64,000 bases of DNA from Pseudomonas baetica (lineage in GTDB: Bacteria; Pseudomonadota; Gammaproteobacteria; Pseudomonadales; Pseudomonadaceae), in assembly GCF_002813455.1 (NCBI RefSeq), contig NZ_PHHE01000001.1, positions 5,735,001 to 5,799,000 on the forward strand, given 5' to 3'. Every line of letters begins with the position of its first letter. Positions within the stretch are counted from its first letter, which is position 1. This document shows, one piece after another, positions 43,292 through 53,335 of this stretch. The notes under the pieces were generated by a model, which saw nothing but the letters and a program-made list of their open reading frames with translations, was not told the DNA's origin and did not search any database. The position numbers and the translations under genes are program-made.

Positions 43292-43858
43292 TCAGTCCGG
43301 GATGGCTTCAGGCGCTTCCCGTGGCGCCGGCGCCGTCAGGGAAGTGATCTTGATCAGCAGGGCCAGGTGGCCGTTGTCGAGATAGTTGAGTTGGCCGTTT
43401 TTGGTGTGGCTGTCCTGCCGCAGGCGCTCACTGGCAGTGACCAGGCCGTTGGCGTCAATCTGGTTGACCCAGAAATCGGCGGTTACGTCGGTGAAGCGCC
43501 CGAGTTTCATCTCAAGCGTGCCCTCGATCGGGAATTGGCCGAATTGCTCCTGACCGTCGCTGACGGCCACTTTGGTCGGCGCCTCGCCAAGGGTCTGCTG
43601 CCAGGCTTTGTGCATCAATACCGTGTAGTCGCCGCTGGCGGTGAGTTTGCCGGCAACGTCGCCGAGTGCCGGGGTGCGTTTGCTGTCATCGCCCAGGCGC
43701 TGGGCGCCGGCGGCCCAGTCTTCCGGCGCGGCGCGGCTGACAATGGCCGGAACCGCGTTCTGGCGCACCAGAATCATTTCGACCATATAGGTGTCATCGG
43801 CAAATGCCGAAGGAGCTACCAAGGTCAGTAGCAAAGTCAGTGAGCGAAACAGGCGCAT
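43292..43858 (-). CDS. csiV: CsiV-family periplasmic protein
   Basis: The 188-residue protein has a signal peptide ending at APSAFA and the CsiV phrase YMVEMILVRQN just after it. A second conserved stretch, ASERLRQDSHTKNGQLNYLD, lies near the C-terminus. CsiV was described in Shewanella as a peptidoglycan-binding partner needed for outer-membrane LpoA-PBP1a function. It lies 10 nt after mfd in the same direction, its usual place in Pseudomonas. Confidence 0.85.
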   Translation of the reverse strand: MRLFRSLTLLLTLVAPSAFADDTYMVEMILVRQNAVPAIVSRAAPEDWAAGAQRLGDDSKRTPALGDVAGKLTASGDYTVLMHKAWQQTLGEAPTKVAVSDGQEQFGQFPIEGTLEMKLGRFTDVTADFWVNQIDANGLVTASERLRQDSHTKNGQLNYLDNGHLALLIKITSLTAPAPREAPEAIPD

Positions 43859-43868
43859 GCGGCGTCCT

Positions 43869-46800
43869 TCAAGCAGTTTTCGGGATGAGGCGCTCGAACA
43901 GCGCCTCTACAGTATTAAAGCGCTCTTCCGGGCGCTCCATTGGCACCTGGAACTTGAACATCGTGGCACCTTCAAATTTGTAGCGTTTTGGCTGACTCTG
44001 GATCAGTTTGATCAAGGTCATCGGATCGACCGGCGTCTGCGCGGCGAACTCGATACGGCCACCCTGCGGGCCACCGTCGACCTTCTTGATCCCCAATTGC
44101 TCGGCCTGCAATTTCAAGGCTGTGATGCGCACCAGATTCTTGGTCGGTTCCGGCAGCAGGCCGAAGCGGTCGATCATCTCCACTTGCAGATCCTTCAGGC
44201 CTTCCTCGTCGGTGGCCGAAGCGATGCGCTTGTAAAGGATCAGACGGGCGTGAACGTCCGGCAGATAATCTTCCGGAATCAGCGCCGGTACGCGCAGGTT
44301 GACCTCCGGGCCGCCACCGAGCGGTTGATCGAGGTTAGGCTGTTCGCCCTTGCGGATCGACTTCACCGCGCGTTCGAGCATTTCCATGTACAGCGTGAAG
44401 CCGACGGCTTGAATCTGGCCGCTCTGGCCATCGCCAAGCAGTTCACCCGCGCCACGGATTTCCAGATCGTTGGTGGCCAGGACGAAACCGGCGCCGAGAT
44501 CCTGGGTATTGGCAATCGCCTCCAGACGCTTTTCCGCGTCCGAAGTGATTTGCTGGCGCGGCGGCGTCAGCAAGTACGCGTAAGCCTGGTGGTGACTACG
44601 TCCCACGCGACCGCGCAACTGGTGCAGTTGTGCCAGGCCGAACTTGTCGGCGCGCTCGATGATGATGGTGTTGGCGCTCGGCACGTCGATGCCGGTCTCG
44701 ATGATGGTCGAAGCGATCAGCACGTTGAAGCGCTTGTGATAGAAGTCGCTCATCACCTGTTCGAGTTCGCGCTCACGCATCTGTCCGTGACCGATACCGA
44801 TCCGCGCTTCCGGCACCAGTTCGGCCAGGTCAGCGGCGCATTTCTCGATGGTCTTCACATCGTTGTGCAGGTAATACACCTGACCGCCGCGCAGCAGTTC
44901 ACGCAGCAGGGCCTCTTTGACCGTGCTTTTGTTTTGCTCCATGACGAAGGTGCGCACCGACAGACGTCGGGCCGGCGGCGTGGCGATGATCGACAGGTCG
45001 CGCATGCCCGACACCGCCATGTTCAGCGTGCGCGGAATCGGCGTGGCGGTCAGCGTGAGGATGTCGACTTCACTGCGCAGGGCCTTGAGCTGTTCTTTCT
45101 GACGGACACCAAAGCGGTGTTCTTCGTCGATGATCACCAGCCCGAGATTCTTGATCTTCACATCGTCGGACAGCAGCTTGTGCGTGCCGATGACGATGTC
45201 GATCTTGCCTTCCGCCAGATCGGCGATTGCAGCATTCACTTCTTTGGCCGATTTGAAGCGGCTCATCACTTCCACGGTCACCGGCCAGTCGGCGAAGCGG
45301 TCGCGGAAGCTGTTGTAGTGCTGTTGGGCGAGCAGGGTGGTCGGCACCAGAATCGCCACTTGGCGACCACCATGCACAGCGATGAACGCGGCGCGCATGG
45401 CCACTTCGGTCTTGCCGAAACCGACGTCGCCGCAGACCAGTCGATCCATCGGTTTCGGCGCGAGCATGTCTTCGCGTACGGCTTCGATGGTCGATTGCTG
45501 GTCCGGGGTTTCTTCGAACGGGAAGCCAGCGCTGAACGTCGCGTAATCGGCTTTTGGATCAGCAAACGCATAACCTTCGCGCGCGGCGCGACGGGCATAG
45601 ATGTCGAGCAGTTCGGCGGCGACGTCGCGCACCTGTTCGGCGGCTTTGCGCTTGGCTTTCTGCCACGTCTCGGAGCCGAGACGGTGCAGCGGGGCCAGGG
45701 AATCGTCGCTGCCGGTGTAACGGGCGATGAGGTGCAGGTTAGCCACCGGCACGTAAAGCTTGGCGTTCTCGGCGTATTCGAGGGTGAGGAACTCGGCAGC
45801 CTGATTGTCGATTTCCAGAATCGTCAGGCCCAGATAGCGGCCGACACCGTGGTCAATGTGTACCACCGGCGCGCCTTCGCGCAGTTCGGTGAGGTTCTTG
45901 ATGACGGCGTCATTGTTGCCGTCGGCGCGCTTCTCGCGGCGGCGACGTTGCATGACGCGCTGACCGAACAGCGGGCTTTCCGCGACCAGTGCCAGCGCCG
46001 GGTCATCCAGCATCAGGCCTTCGTCGAGCGGAGCAATGGTGATCGCCAGGCGATCCTTGCTCGCGACGAAGTCCGGCCAGCTGTCGACGGTTTTCGGCCG
46101 CAACTTCAGACGTTCGAGCAACTCCAGCAGCACTTCGCGACGGCCGGCGGATTCGGCGGTGAACAGCACGCGTCCGGGGAATTCGTCGAGGAAGGTCGAC
46201 AGTGCCGCCAACGGTTGTGTGGCTTTGGCTTCGATGGCCAGATTCGGCAGCGTCTGAGCCGGGAATCGTTCGCGGCCGACGCCGGTTTCCACGTCTTGCT
46301 GACTGGCGACCACGCGTGGCCAGCTCTTGAGGCGAGCGAAGCAGTCTTCCACTGGCAGGAACAGTTCAGCCGGTGGCAATAAAGGACGCGATGGATCGAC
46401 ACGGCGCTCTTCATAGCGATTGCGCACGTCGTTCCAGAAATTCTCTGCCGCTTGCTCGATGCCCGGCAGCGAGAACACTTGCGTGTCTTGGGGCAGGTAA
46501 TCGAACAGGGTCGAGGTTTCGTCGAAGAACAGCGGCAGGTAGTACTCGATACCGGCCGGGGTAATCCCGCTGCTCAGATCCTGAAAGATCGGGCAGCGAC
46601 GGAAGTCGACATCGAACCGCTCGCGGAAACGCGCCTTGAAACGGGTGACCGCATCTTTCTGTAGCGGGAATTCACGCGCCGGCAGCAGCTTGACCGAATC
46701 GACCTTGTCGATGGAACGCTGGTTTTCCGGGTCGAAGGTGCGCAGGGTTTCGATTTCGTCGTCGAACAGGTCGATGCGGTACGGCAGCTTGCTGCCCATC

Positions 46801-47318
46801 GGGAACAGATCGATCAGCGCGCCACGCACGGTGAATTCGCCGTGCTCGTAGACCGTGTCGACGTAGCGATAGCCGCTGGCTTCGAGCCGCGAGCGCATCT
46901 GCTCGACATCGAGCTTCTGGCCGACATCCAGCACCAGGCTGCTGCCGAGCAGGAACTTGGTCGGCGCCAGCCGATGCAGGGCGGTGGTGATCGGCACCAC
47001 CAGCACGCCATGCGCCAGTTCCGGCAGCCTGTATAAGCTGGCGATGCGCTGGGAAATGATGTCCTGGTGCGGCGAGAACAGGTCGTACGGCAGGGTTTCC
47101 CAGTCGGGGAAATGCAGAACGGGCAAATCCGGGGCGAAGAAACTCAGCTCCTGTTCCAGCCGTTCGGCACTCTGGCTGTCGGCGGTCAGTAGCAGGGTGA
47201 AGCGCTTGGCAGCGCTGGCAGCCTCGGCAATCGCCAGGCTCAGTGCGGCACCGGGCAGATTGCCCCAGTGCTGTTTACCTGCCTCGGCAGGGAGAAGCGG
47301 TAGACGCAGAACAGGCAC
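43869..47318 (-). CDS. mfd: Transcription-repair coupling factor Mfd
   Basis: Mfd removes RNA polymerase stalled at DNA damage and recruits UvrA. The 1149-residue protein has an N-terminal UvrB-homology module, a polymerase-interacting domain near residue 480-560, and a RecG-like translocase. The translocase shows GDVGFGKTEVAMRAAF, LVPTTLLAQQHY, IIDEEHRFGVRQKE, TLTATPIPRTLNMA and QLRGRVGRSHHQAYAY. The C-terminal TRCF domain follows. The start is a GTG at 47318. It leads the mfd-csiV-SNF2 unit and is divergent from the GAPDH gene. Confidence 0.98.
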   Translation of the reverse strand: MPVLRLPLLPAEAGKQHWGNLPGAALSLAIAEAASAAKRFTLLLTADSQSAERLEQELSFFAPDLPVLHFPDWETLPYDLFSPHQDIISQRIASLYRLPELAHGVLVVPITTALHRLAPTKFLLGSSLVLDVGQKLDVEQMRSRLEASGYRYVDTVYEHGEFTVRGALIDLFPMGSKLPYRIDLFDDEIETLRTFDPENQRSIDKVDSVKLLPAREFPLQKDAVTRFKARFRERFDVDFRRCPIFQDLSSGITPAGIEYYLPLFFDETSTLFDYLPQDTQVFSLPGIEQAAENFWNDVRNRYEERRVDPSRPLLPPAELFLPVEDCFARLKSWPRVVASQQDVETGVGRERFPAQTLPNLAIEAKATQPLAALSTFLDEFPGRVLFTAESAGRREVLLELLERLKLRPKTVDSWPDFVASKDRLAITIAPLDEGLMLDDPALALVAESPLFGQRVMQRRRREKRADGNNDAVIKNLTELREGAPVVHIDHGVGRYLGLTILEIDNQAAEFLTLEYAENAKLYVPVANLHLIARYTGSDDSLAPLHRLGSETWQKAKRKAAEQVRDVAAELLDIYARRAAREGYAFADPKADYATFSAGFPFEETPDQQSTIEAVREDMLAPKPMDRLVCGDVGFGKTEVAMRAAFIAVHGGRQVAILVPTTLLAQQHYNSFRDRFADWPVTVEVMSRFKSAKEVNAAIADLAEGKIDIVIGTHKLLSDDVKIKNLGLVIIDEEHRFGVRQKEQLKALRSEVDILTLTATPIPRTLNMAVSGMRDLSIIATPPARRLSVRTFVMEQNKSTVKEALLRELLRGGQVYYLHNDVKTIEKCAADLAELVPEARIGIGHGQMRERELEQVMSDFYHKRFNVLIASTIIETGIDVPSANTIIIERADKFGLAQLHQLRGRVGRSHHQAYAYLLTPPRQQITSDAEKRLEAIANTQDLGAGFVLATNDLEIRGAGELLGDGQSGQIQAVGFTLYMEMLERAVKSIRKGEQPNLDQPLGGGPEVNLRVPALIPEDYLPDVHARLILYKRIASATDEEGLKDLQVEMIDRFGLLPEPTKNLVRITALKLQAEQLGIKKVDGGPQGGRIEFAAQTPVDPMTLIKLIQSQPKRYKFEGATMFKFQVPMERPEERFNTVEALFERLIPKTA

Positions 47319-47684
47319 GGAAGGTTGAGCTCCAGGCGTTGCGACAAAGTCGGTAATTGTAGCGGCGTCCGATGCTGCCTGTCAGTTGCAGACTGCGTCT
47401 ATCTTCGCTGTTTCGGCAAAATGTAGTGGTAACCATAAAAAAGAGCACTTTTTCAGTGGTTATGTAGTGCCGAAACGGGGTGGTGTTACGGAGGGTTACA
47501 GACATCGTCTAACAGTCGTCGAAAAATTGACTGCGCTGAAAGCCCCGGTTTTACTGGGCTGGCGCGGGGCGTAATTTTTTTGAACGGAATTTTGTTACCG
47601 ATTTCGCGACAGGCGCGCATTGCTGAATGAGGTTGTCGGCGGCATAATGTAGCCCCTTTTTTCTGCCCCTACATGTGGAAGGTT
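47319..47684. other. Divergent intergenic region between mfd and the GAPDH gene
   Basis: These 366 nt contain the GAPDH promoter at 47620-47648. A paired element (ccataaaaaagagc...tttttcagtggttatg) near 47435-47464 and a run of seven T residues at 47575-47581 are also present. I see no gene. Confidence 0.6.
47620..47648 (+). promoter_or_regulatory. Promoter of the GAPDH gene
   Basis: TTGCTG and CATAAT hexamers with a 17-bp spacer lie 36 nt before the GTG start. This resembles a sigma-70 promoter with a short leader. Confidence 0.6.
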
Positions 47685-49136
47685 ACCGTGACTCAGAAGC
47701 CCGACCAGTGTCTTGGTGAATGGATCGACCGTGAAGCACTCGCAGAAGCGATGATTCCGCTTATCGGTCAGCTCTACCGCAATAACAACGTGGTGAGCTC
47801 GATCTATGGCCGCAGCCTGATCAACCAGTCTGTCATCGCGATTCTCAAAGCTCACCGCTTTGCTCGCCACCGTTCTTCCGACGACAGCGAACTCTCCGTC
47901 CACGAAACATTCCCACTGCTCAAAGCCATGAGCGAGCTCAAGCTCGGCGCGGCTTCGGTAGATCTGGGCAAGTTGGCGTTCAAATTCCGCAACGAGGGCA
48001 ACGGCCGCAGCGCCGAGCAGTTCGTTCGTGAAGAAATGGCTGACGTGGTTGGCCAGCAAAACGCTTCCGCACGTAAAGGCACCGACGTTGTGCTGTATGG
48101 CTTCGGTCGTATCGGCCGTCTGCTGGCGCGCATCCTGATCGAAAAAACCGGTGGTGGCGACGGTCTGCGTCTGCGTGCCATCGTGGTGCGTAAAGGCGCC
48201 GACAACGACCTGACCAAGCGTGCCAGCCTGCTGCGTCGCGATTCGGTACATGGTTCGTTCAATGGCACCATCACCATCGACGAAGAAAACAACACCATCA
48301 CCGCCAACGGTAACCTGATCCAGGTGATCTACGCGAAGAACCCGACCGAGGTGGATTACACCCAGTACGGCATCAAAGACGCGCTGCTGGTGGACAACAC
48401 CGGTGTGTGGCGTGACGCTGATGGCCTGGGTCAACACCTGGCGTGCCCGGGCATCGACCGCGTTGTTCTGACCGCGCCTGGCAAAGGCAAGCTGAAGAAC
48501 ATTGTTCACGGCATCAACCACGGTGAAATCACCGCTGACGACAAGATCGTGTCCGCCGCTTCCTGCACCACCAACGCCATCGTGCCGGTGCTGAAGGCTG
48601 TGAATGACAAGTTCGGCATCATCAACGGTCACGTCGAAACCGTTCACTCGTACACCAACGACCAGAACCTGATCGACAACTTCCACAAGGGCGATCGCCG
48701 TGGTCGTTCCGCTGCGCTGAACATGGTCATCACCGAGACCGGTGCTGCCACTGCTGCTGCCAAGGCCCTGCCTGAACTGGCCGGCAAGCTGACCGGTAAC
48801 GCGATCCGTGTTCCGACGCCAAACGTGTCGATGGCCATTCTCAACCTGAACCTTGAGAAAGCCGCTACCCGTGAAGAGATGAACGAGTACCTGCGCTACA
48901 TGGCGCTGCACTCCGATCTGCACAAGCAAATCGACTTCGTCAATTCGCAGGAAGTGGTGTCCACTGACTTCGTGGGTTCGCGTCACGCCGGTGTGGTCGA
49001 CGCTGAAGCGACCATCGTTCAGGACAACCGCGTTGTTCTGTACGTCTGGTACGACAACGAGTTCGGTTACAGCTGCCAGGTTGTTCGAGTGATGGAAGAC
49101 ATGGCCGGTGTGAACCCGCCAGCGTTCCCGCGCTAA
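47685..49136 (+). CDS. Long-form glyceraldehyde-3-phosphate dehydrogenase
   Basis: The enzyme oxidises glyceraldehyde-3-phosphate to 1,3-bisphosphoglycerate, or the reverse. The 483-residue protein is about 140 residues longer than ordinary GAPDH. The Rossmann motif VVLYGFGRIGRLL starts only near residue 133. The catalytic Cys lies in SAASCTTNAIVPVLK and the His in VHSYTNDQN; the C-terminal WYDNEFGYSCQVV is intact. The extra N-terminus (CLGEWIDREALAEAMIPLIG...) is helical with no signal. GTG 47685 has gaagg upstream; ATG 47673 is an alternative. This long class is typical of pseudomonads alongside a standard gap gene elsewhere. Confidence 0.94.
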   Translation, partial: TVTQKPDQCLGEWIDREALAEAMIPLIGQLYRNNNVVSSIYGRSLINQSVIAILKAHRFARHRSSDDSELSVHETFPLLKAMSELKLGAASVDLGKLAFKFRNEGNGRSAEQFVREEMADVVGQQNASARKGTDVVLYGFGRIGRLLARILIEKTGGGDGLRLRAIVVRKGADNDLTKRASLLRRDSVHGSFNGTITIDEENNTITANGNLIQVIYAKNPTEVDYTQYGIKDALLVDNTGVWRDADGLGQHLACPGIDRVVLTAPGKGKLKNIVHGINHGEITADDKIVSAASCTTNAIVPVLKAVNDKFGIINGHVETVHSYTNDQNLIDNFHKGDRRGRSAALNMVITETGAATAAAKALPELAGKLTGNAIRVPTPNVSMAILNLNLEKAATREEMNEYLRYMALHSDLHKQIDFVNSQEVVSTDFVGSRHAGVVDAEATIVQDNRVVLYVWYDNEFGYSCQVVRVMEDMAGVNPPAFPR

Positions 49137-49152
49137 GCCTTAGCTGCCAATG

Positions 49153-49183
49153 AAAACGCCCCGACTTTGGTCGGGGCGTTTTT
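49153..49183 (+). terminator. GAPDH gene terminator
   Basis: aaaacgccccga and tcggggcgttttt enclose a short ctttgg loop, 16 nt after the stop codon. Confidence 0.92.
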
Positions 49184-49224
49184 GTTTGTGTGCCTGGTCA
49201 ATCTCTATTGCCTGTATTGGCCTC

Positions 49225-49289
49225 TTCGGGAGCAAGCCCCCTCCCACAATTGGAATGCATTCTCCTGTGGGAGGGGGCTTGCTCGCGAA
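49225..49289. repeat. REP doublet, diverged variant
   Basis: ttcgggagcaagccccctcccaca and tgtgggagggggcttgctcgcgaa are inverted, 18 bp apart, between convergent genes. They follow the other REP doublets but with ccccct replacing ctgctc in the core, so this is a sequence subtype. Confidence 0.85.
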
Positions 49290-49298
49290 AGCGTCCTA

Positions 49299-50597
49299 TC
49301 AGGCACCGCCAGGCACAGCCGCTTGAGCAGTGCGCAGTTCATGCTTGTTGCCACGAAACAGTACCAACGTCGCAATCAATCCCAGCACCGCCGCGCCACT
49401 GAGCCAGATGCCCGGCGCAGCCTTGTTATCCAGCACATGAATCAGATAAGTACACGCCGCCGGTGTGAAGCCGCCGAACGTCGCGGTTGCCAGACTGTAA
49501 GCCAGAGAGAACCCCGTCGTACGCACTTCCACCGGCATGATTTCGGTCAGCGCCACCACCATCGCGCCGTTGTACGAACCGTACAGGAACGATAGCCAGA
49601 GCTCGACGATCAGCAGATGGCTGAAGCTCGGATTCGCCACCAGCCACGAAAGGGCAGGGTAAGCCGTCAGAATCGCCAGAATTGTCGCCGCCAGCAGTAG
49701 GGGTTTGCGGCCGATCCTGTCAGACACCGAGCCCATCACCGGCAGCCAGAAGAAGTTCGACAGGCCGATGCACACCGTCACCAGCAAAGCATCCAGATCC
49801 GACAGATGCAGTTCAGCCTTGCCGAACGTCGGGGTATACGCGGTGATCAGGTAGAACGACACGGTGGTCATCACCACCAGCGCCATGCCGGCGATGACGA
49901 TGCCAAAGTTCTGACCGATCGAGCGGACGATCTCGCGCAGGGTCGGGCGATGTTTGCGCGCCTGGAATTCCGGGGTTTCCTCCAGCGAACGGCGAATGAC
50001 GAAGATCACCGGGACGATCATGCAGCCAATCAGAAACGGCACGCGCCAGCCCCATTCCCCCATTTGTTCCGGGCTCAGCCAATGGTTGAGGCCGACGCCG
50101 AGCAGACCGGCGAATACCACCGCAGCCTGCTGGCTGGCAGACTGCCAACTGACGAAAAAGCCTTTGCGGCCCGGCGTGGAAATTTCCGCCAGATAAACCG
50201 AAACCCCGCCCAATTCCACGCCAGCCGAGAAGCCTTGCAGCAAGCGCCCAAACAGTACGATCAGCGGCGCCGCGACGCCAAGGGTGGCGTAACCCGGAAC
50301 GCAGGCAATCAACACCGTGCCGGCGGCCATCATCGCCAAAGTAATGATCAGTCCTTTACGGCGGCCGTGACGGTCAATGTAGGCGCCGAGAAAGATCGCC
50401 CCCAGCGGACGCATCAGGAAGCCAGCACCGAAGGTCGCCAGTGAAAGCATCAGGGAGGCGAAGGCGCTGTCGGCCGGGAAGAAGGTCTTGGCGATGGCCG
50501 TGGCGTAGAAGCCGTAGACCATGAAGTCGAACATTTCGAGGAAGTTGCCGCTGACAACGCGAAAAATCGCTTTGCCTTTGCCGGTCGTGGAGGACAT
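49299..50597 (-). CDS. MHS-family proton symporter, probably for a tricarboxylate
   Basis: This 432-residue inner-membrane transporter of the major facilitator superfamily has twelve segments. The metabolite:H+ symporter signatures are visible: [20 protein letters not shown] at the start, [20 protein letters not shown] in loop 2-3, [15 protein letters not shown], and [11 protein letters not shown] in loop 8-9. The pattern is closest to citrate or tricarballylate symporters (CitA/TcuC). No tricarballylate catabolic genes adjoin it. It occupies the place where the nqr operon would lie by synteny with P. aeruginosa. Confidence 0.9.
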   Translation of the reverse strand: MSSTTGKGKAIFRVVSGNFLEMFDFMVYGFYATAIAKTFFPADSAFASLMLSLATFGAGFLMRPLGAIFLGAYIDRHGRRKGLIITLAMMAAGTVLIACVPGYATLGVAAPLIVLFGRLLQGFSAGVELGGVSVYLAEISTPGRKGFFVSWQSASQQAAVVFAGLLGVGLNHWLSPEQMGEWGWRVPFLIGCMIVPVIFVIRRSLEETPEFQARKHRPTLREIVRSIGQNFGIVIAGMALVVMTTVSFYLITAYTPTFGKAELHLSDLDALLVTVCIGLSNFFWLPVMGSVSDRIGRKPLLLAATILAILTAYPALSWLVANPSFSHLLIVELWLSFLYGSYNGAMVVALTEIMPVEVRTTGFSLAYSLATATFGGFTPAACTYLIHVLDNKAAPGIWLSGAAVLGLIATLVLFRGNKHELRTAQAAVPGGA

Positions 50598-50684
50598 TTC
50601 TGGGTACTCGCTTTTAAATCTTGTAAGAAAGCGTTTCGCTCGTGTCCCATAATGGCCGGCACGGTTTTGCAGGGAGATGAAGAA

Positions 50685-51791
50685 TTGTTAACTGGACGGT
50701 GGCATGGGCTTGTGATGCTGGCGGGCCTTTTGTGCGGCTGCGGCAATGGCGATTCCGTGGAGAGTTTCGGCGGCCCGACCATGGGCAGCACGTATTCGAT
50801 CAAGTACGTGCGCCGCGCTGATTTGCCGGAATCGATGCAAGTCCGCCGCGAAGTAGAGGGCATCCTCGCCAAAGTCGATCAGCAGATGTCCACTTACCGC
50901 AGCGATTCGGACATCGAGCAATTCAACGCATTGCCGGCCAATAGTTGTCAGACGATGCCCGCTTCCATACTCGAATTGATTCGGGTCGGTGAACAGCTGT
51001 CGGAGCAAAGCGAAGGTTCCTACGACCTCACTGTCGAACCGCTGATGAATCTCTGGGGCTTCGGCCCGCAAGGTCGCGAAGAAAAACTTCCCAGTGCAGT
51101 TGCATTGGCCGAGGTGCTGCAACGGGTCGGTCATCAACATCTGCGAATCGATGGCGATCAGTTGTGCAAGGACGCTGCCGTCGAAGTTGACTTCAACAGC
51201 ATCGCCGCCGGTTACGCCGTGGACACGATCGCGGCCAAACTGGATGCAATGGGCATCCACGATTACCTCGCCGAGGCCACGGGTGAACTCAAGGCCAAGG
51301 GTAAAAAGCTCGACGGCTCGCCATGGCGCATTGCACTGGAAGAGCCGCGCGATGATCAGCAGGTTGCCGAGCGGGTTATCAACGTCGACGGCTATGGCGT
51401 GTCCACCTCCGGCGACTATCGCAACTATTTCCTCCAGGATGGCCGGCGCTATTCCCACACCTTCGATGCGCGCAACGGTGCACCTGTCCTACACAACCTG
51501 GCGTCAGTCACAGTGATCCATCCTTCAGCGTTGATGGCCGATGGACTATCGACCCTGTTGCTGATTCTCGGGCCGCAAAGGGCTTGGGACTACGCCGAAA
51601 AACACGACATTGGTGCATTCTTTGTGATTCGTGCCGATACAGGTTTTGTCATCCGCACCAGCCAGGCTTTCGAGCGGTTAAATGGCAAAAAACCTGATAG
51701 AGGACAACACGAAAGCTGGCGTTGTAGTGCAGGCAAAAGTAGCCTACGACGCGACCAAGGGTTAATGTGCGCGGCGTTGACGCTTCTATAG
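50685..51791 (+). CDS. apbE: FAD:protein FMN transferase (ApbE)
   Basis: ApbE attaches FMN covalently to threonine in periplasmic redox subunits such as NqrB, NqrC and RnfG. Motifs seen are [12 protein letters not shown] (FAD binding), [34 protein letters not shown] and the metal-site segment [15 protein letters not shown] short N-terminal hydrophobic segment ends in LLCGC, a probable lipobox. The TTG at 50685 is preferred, since gggag lies 8 nt upstream and an ATG at 50652 would put acidic residues before the signal. The last 25 or so residues ([17 protein letters not shown]...) look unlike the family. No flavin-acceptor gene is nearby. Confidence 0.88.
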   Translation: MLTGRWHGLVMLAGLLCGCGNGDSVESFGGPTMGSTYSIKYVRRADLPESMQVRREVEGILAKVDQQMSTYRSDSDIEQFNALPANSCQTMPASILELIRVGEQLSEQSEGSYDLTVEPLMNLWGFGPQGREEKLPSAVALAEVLQRVGHQHLRIDGDQLCKDAAVEVDFNSIAAGYAVDTIAAKLDAMGIHDYLAEATGELKAKGKKLDGSPWRIALEEPRDDQQVAERVINVDGYGVSTSGDYRNYFLQDGRRYSHTFDARNGAPVLHNLASVTVIHPSALMADGLSTLLLILGPQRAWDYAEKHDIGAFFVIRADTGFVIRTSQAFERLNGKKPDRGQHESWRCSAGKSSLRRDQGLMCAALTLL

Positions 51792-51898
51792 ACTGTGTCC
51801 GGGTTCTTGATTGACCCCCAATTGTTCCTTCGCGCCGCCGTTCGGCGTGATTTAGCCGCCGGTGCTGCTGGCACCGCGGCCTGTTCTGAGGAGTACGC

Positions 51899-53293
51899 AT
51901 GGCTGTCTACAACTACGACGTGGTGGTGCTGGGTTCCGGCCCCGCGGGAGAAGGCGCGGCAATGAACGCCGCCAAAGCAGGGCGCAAGGTCGCGATGGTC
52001 GACAGCCGTCGTCAGGTCGGCGGCAACTGCACCCACCTGGGCACCATCCCGTCCAAGGCACTGCGTCACTCGGTGCGGCAGATCATGCAGTTCAACACCA
52101 ACCCGATGTTCCGGGCGATCGGCGAACCACGCTGGTTCTCCTTCCCGGACGTGCTGAAAAGCGCCGAGAAAGTCATTTCCAAACAAGTCGCCTCGCGTAC
52201 CGGCTACTACGCCCGTAATCGCGTCGACGTGTTCTTCGGTACCGGCAGCTTCGCCGACGAGCAAACCATCGAAGTGGTCTGCGCCAACGGCGTGGTCGAG
52301 AAACTGGTGGCCAAGCACATCATTATCGCCACCGGCTCGCGCCCGTATCGTCCGGCGGACATCGATTTCCATCACCCGCGTATCTACGATAGCGACACCA
52401 TCCTCAGCCTCGGCCACACCCCGCGCAAACTGATCGTTTACGGCGCTGGCGTTATTGGTTGCGAATATGCGTCGATCTTCAGCGGTCTGGGTGTACTGGT
52501 CGAGTTGGTGGATAACCGCGGTCAGTTGCTGAGCTTCCTCGACTCGGAAATCTCCCAGGCGTTGAGCTACCACTTCAGCAATAACAACATCACCGTGCGC
52601 CACAACGAAGACTACGACCGCGTAGAAGGCGTGGACAACGGCGTGATCCTGCACCTCAAGTCCGGCAAGAAGATCAAGGCCGATGCCTTGCTCTGGTGCA
52701 ACGGTCGTACTGGTAACACCGACCAGTTGGGTCTGGAAAACATCGGCGTCAAGGTCAACAGCCGCGGCCAGATCGAAGTCGACGAGAACTACCGCACCTG
52801 CGTGCCGAACATCTACGGTGCTGGCGACGTGATCGGTTGGCCGAGCCTGGCCAGTGCCGCGCATGACCAGGGTCGTTCCGCCGCTGGCAGCATCGTCGAC
52901 AACGGTAGCTGGCGTTTCGTCAATGACGTGCCGACCGGCATCTACACCATCCCGGAGATCAGCTCGATCGGCAAGAACGAGCAGGAGCTGACCCAGGCCA
53001 AAGTGCCGTACGAAGTCGGCAAGGCGTTCTTCAAGAGCATGGCGCGAGCGCAGATCGCCGGCGAGCCGCAAGGCATGCTGAAGATCCTGTTCCACCGTGA
53101 AACCCTGGAAGTGCTGGGCGTTCACTGCTTCGGTTATCAGGCGTCGGAGATCGTTCACATCGGTCAGGCGATCATGAACCAGCCGGGCGAGCTGAACACG
53201 TTGAAGTACTTCGTCAACACCACGTTCAACTACCCGACCATGGCCGAAGCCTATCGGGTAGCTGCTTACGACGGCCTCAACCGGCTTTTTTGA
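51899..53293 (+). CDS. sthA: Soluble pyridine nucleotide transhydrogenase
   Basis: SthA moves hydride between NADPH and NAD+ in the cytoplasm, mainly lowering excess NADPH. The 464-residue flavoprotein has FAD motif [15 protein letters not shown], an active-site region [16 protein letters not shown] with a single cysteine (no redox disulfide, as expected for Sth), the NAD(P) motif [14 protein letters not shown] and a C-terminal dimerisation domain. A gaggag site precedes the ATG. Confidence 0.97.
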   Translation: MAVYNYDVVVLGSGPAGEGAAMNAAKAGRKVAMVDSRRQVGGNCTHLGTIPSKALRHSVRQIMQFNTNPMFRAIGEPRWFSFPDVLKSAEKVISKQVASRTGYYARNRVDVFFGTGSFADEQTIEVVCANGVVEKLVAKHIIIATGSRPYRPADIDFHHPRIYDSDTILSLGHTPRKLIVYGAGVIGCEYASIFSGLGVLVELVDNRGQLLSFLDSEISQALSYHFSNNNITVRHNEDYDRVEGVDNGVILHLKSGKKIKADALLWCNGRTGNTDQLGLENIGVKVNSRGQIEVDENYRTCVPNIYGAGDVIGWPSLASAAHDQGRSAAGSIVDNGSWRFVNDVPTGIYTIPEISSIGKNEQELTQAKVPYEVGKAFFKSMARAQIAGEPQGMLKILFHRETLEVLGVHCFGYQASEIVHIGQAIMNQPGELNTLKYFVNTTFNYPTMAEAYRVAAYDGLNRLF

Positions 53294-53335
53294 CGGGCTC
53301 CGGCCGGTGGCCTGAGCCGGCCGGGGAGACCGATT

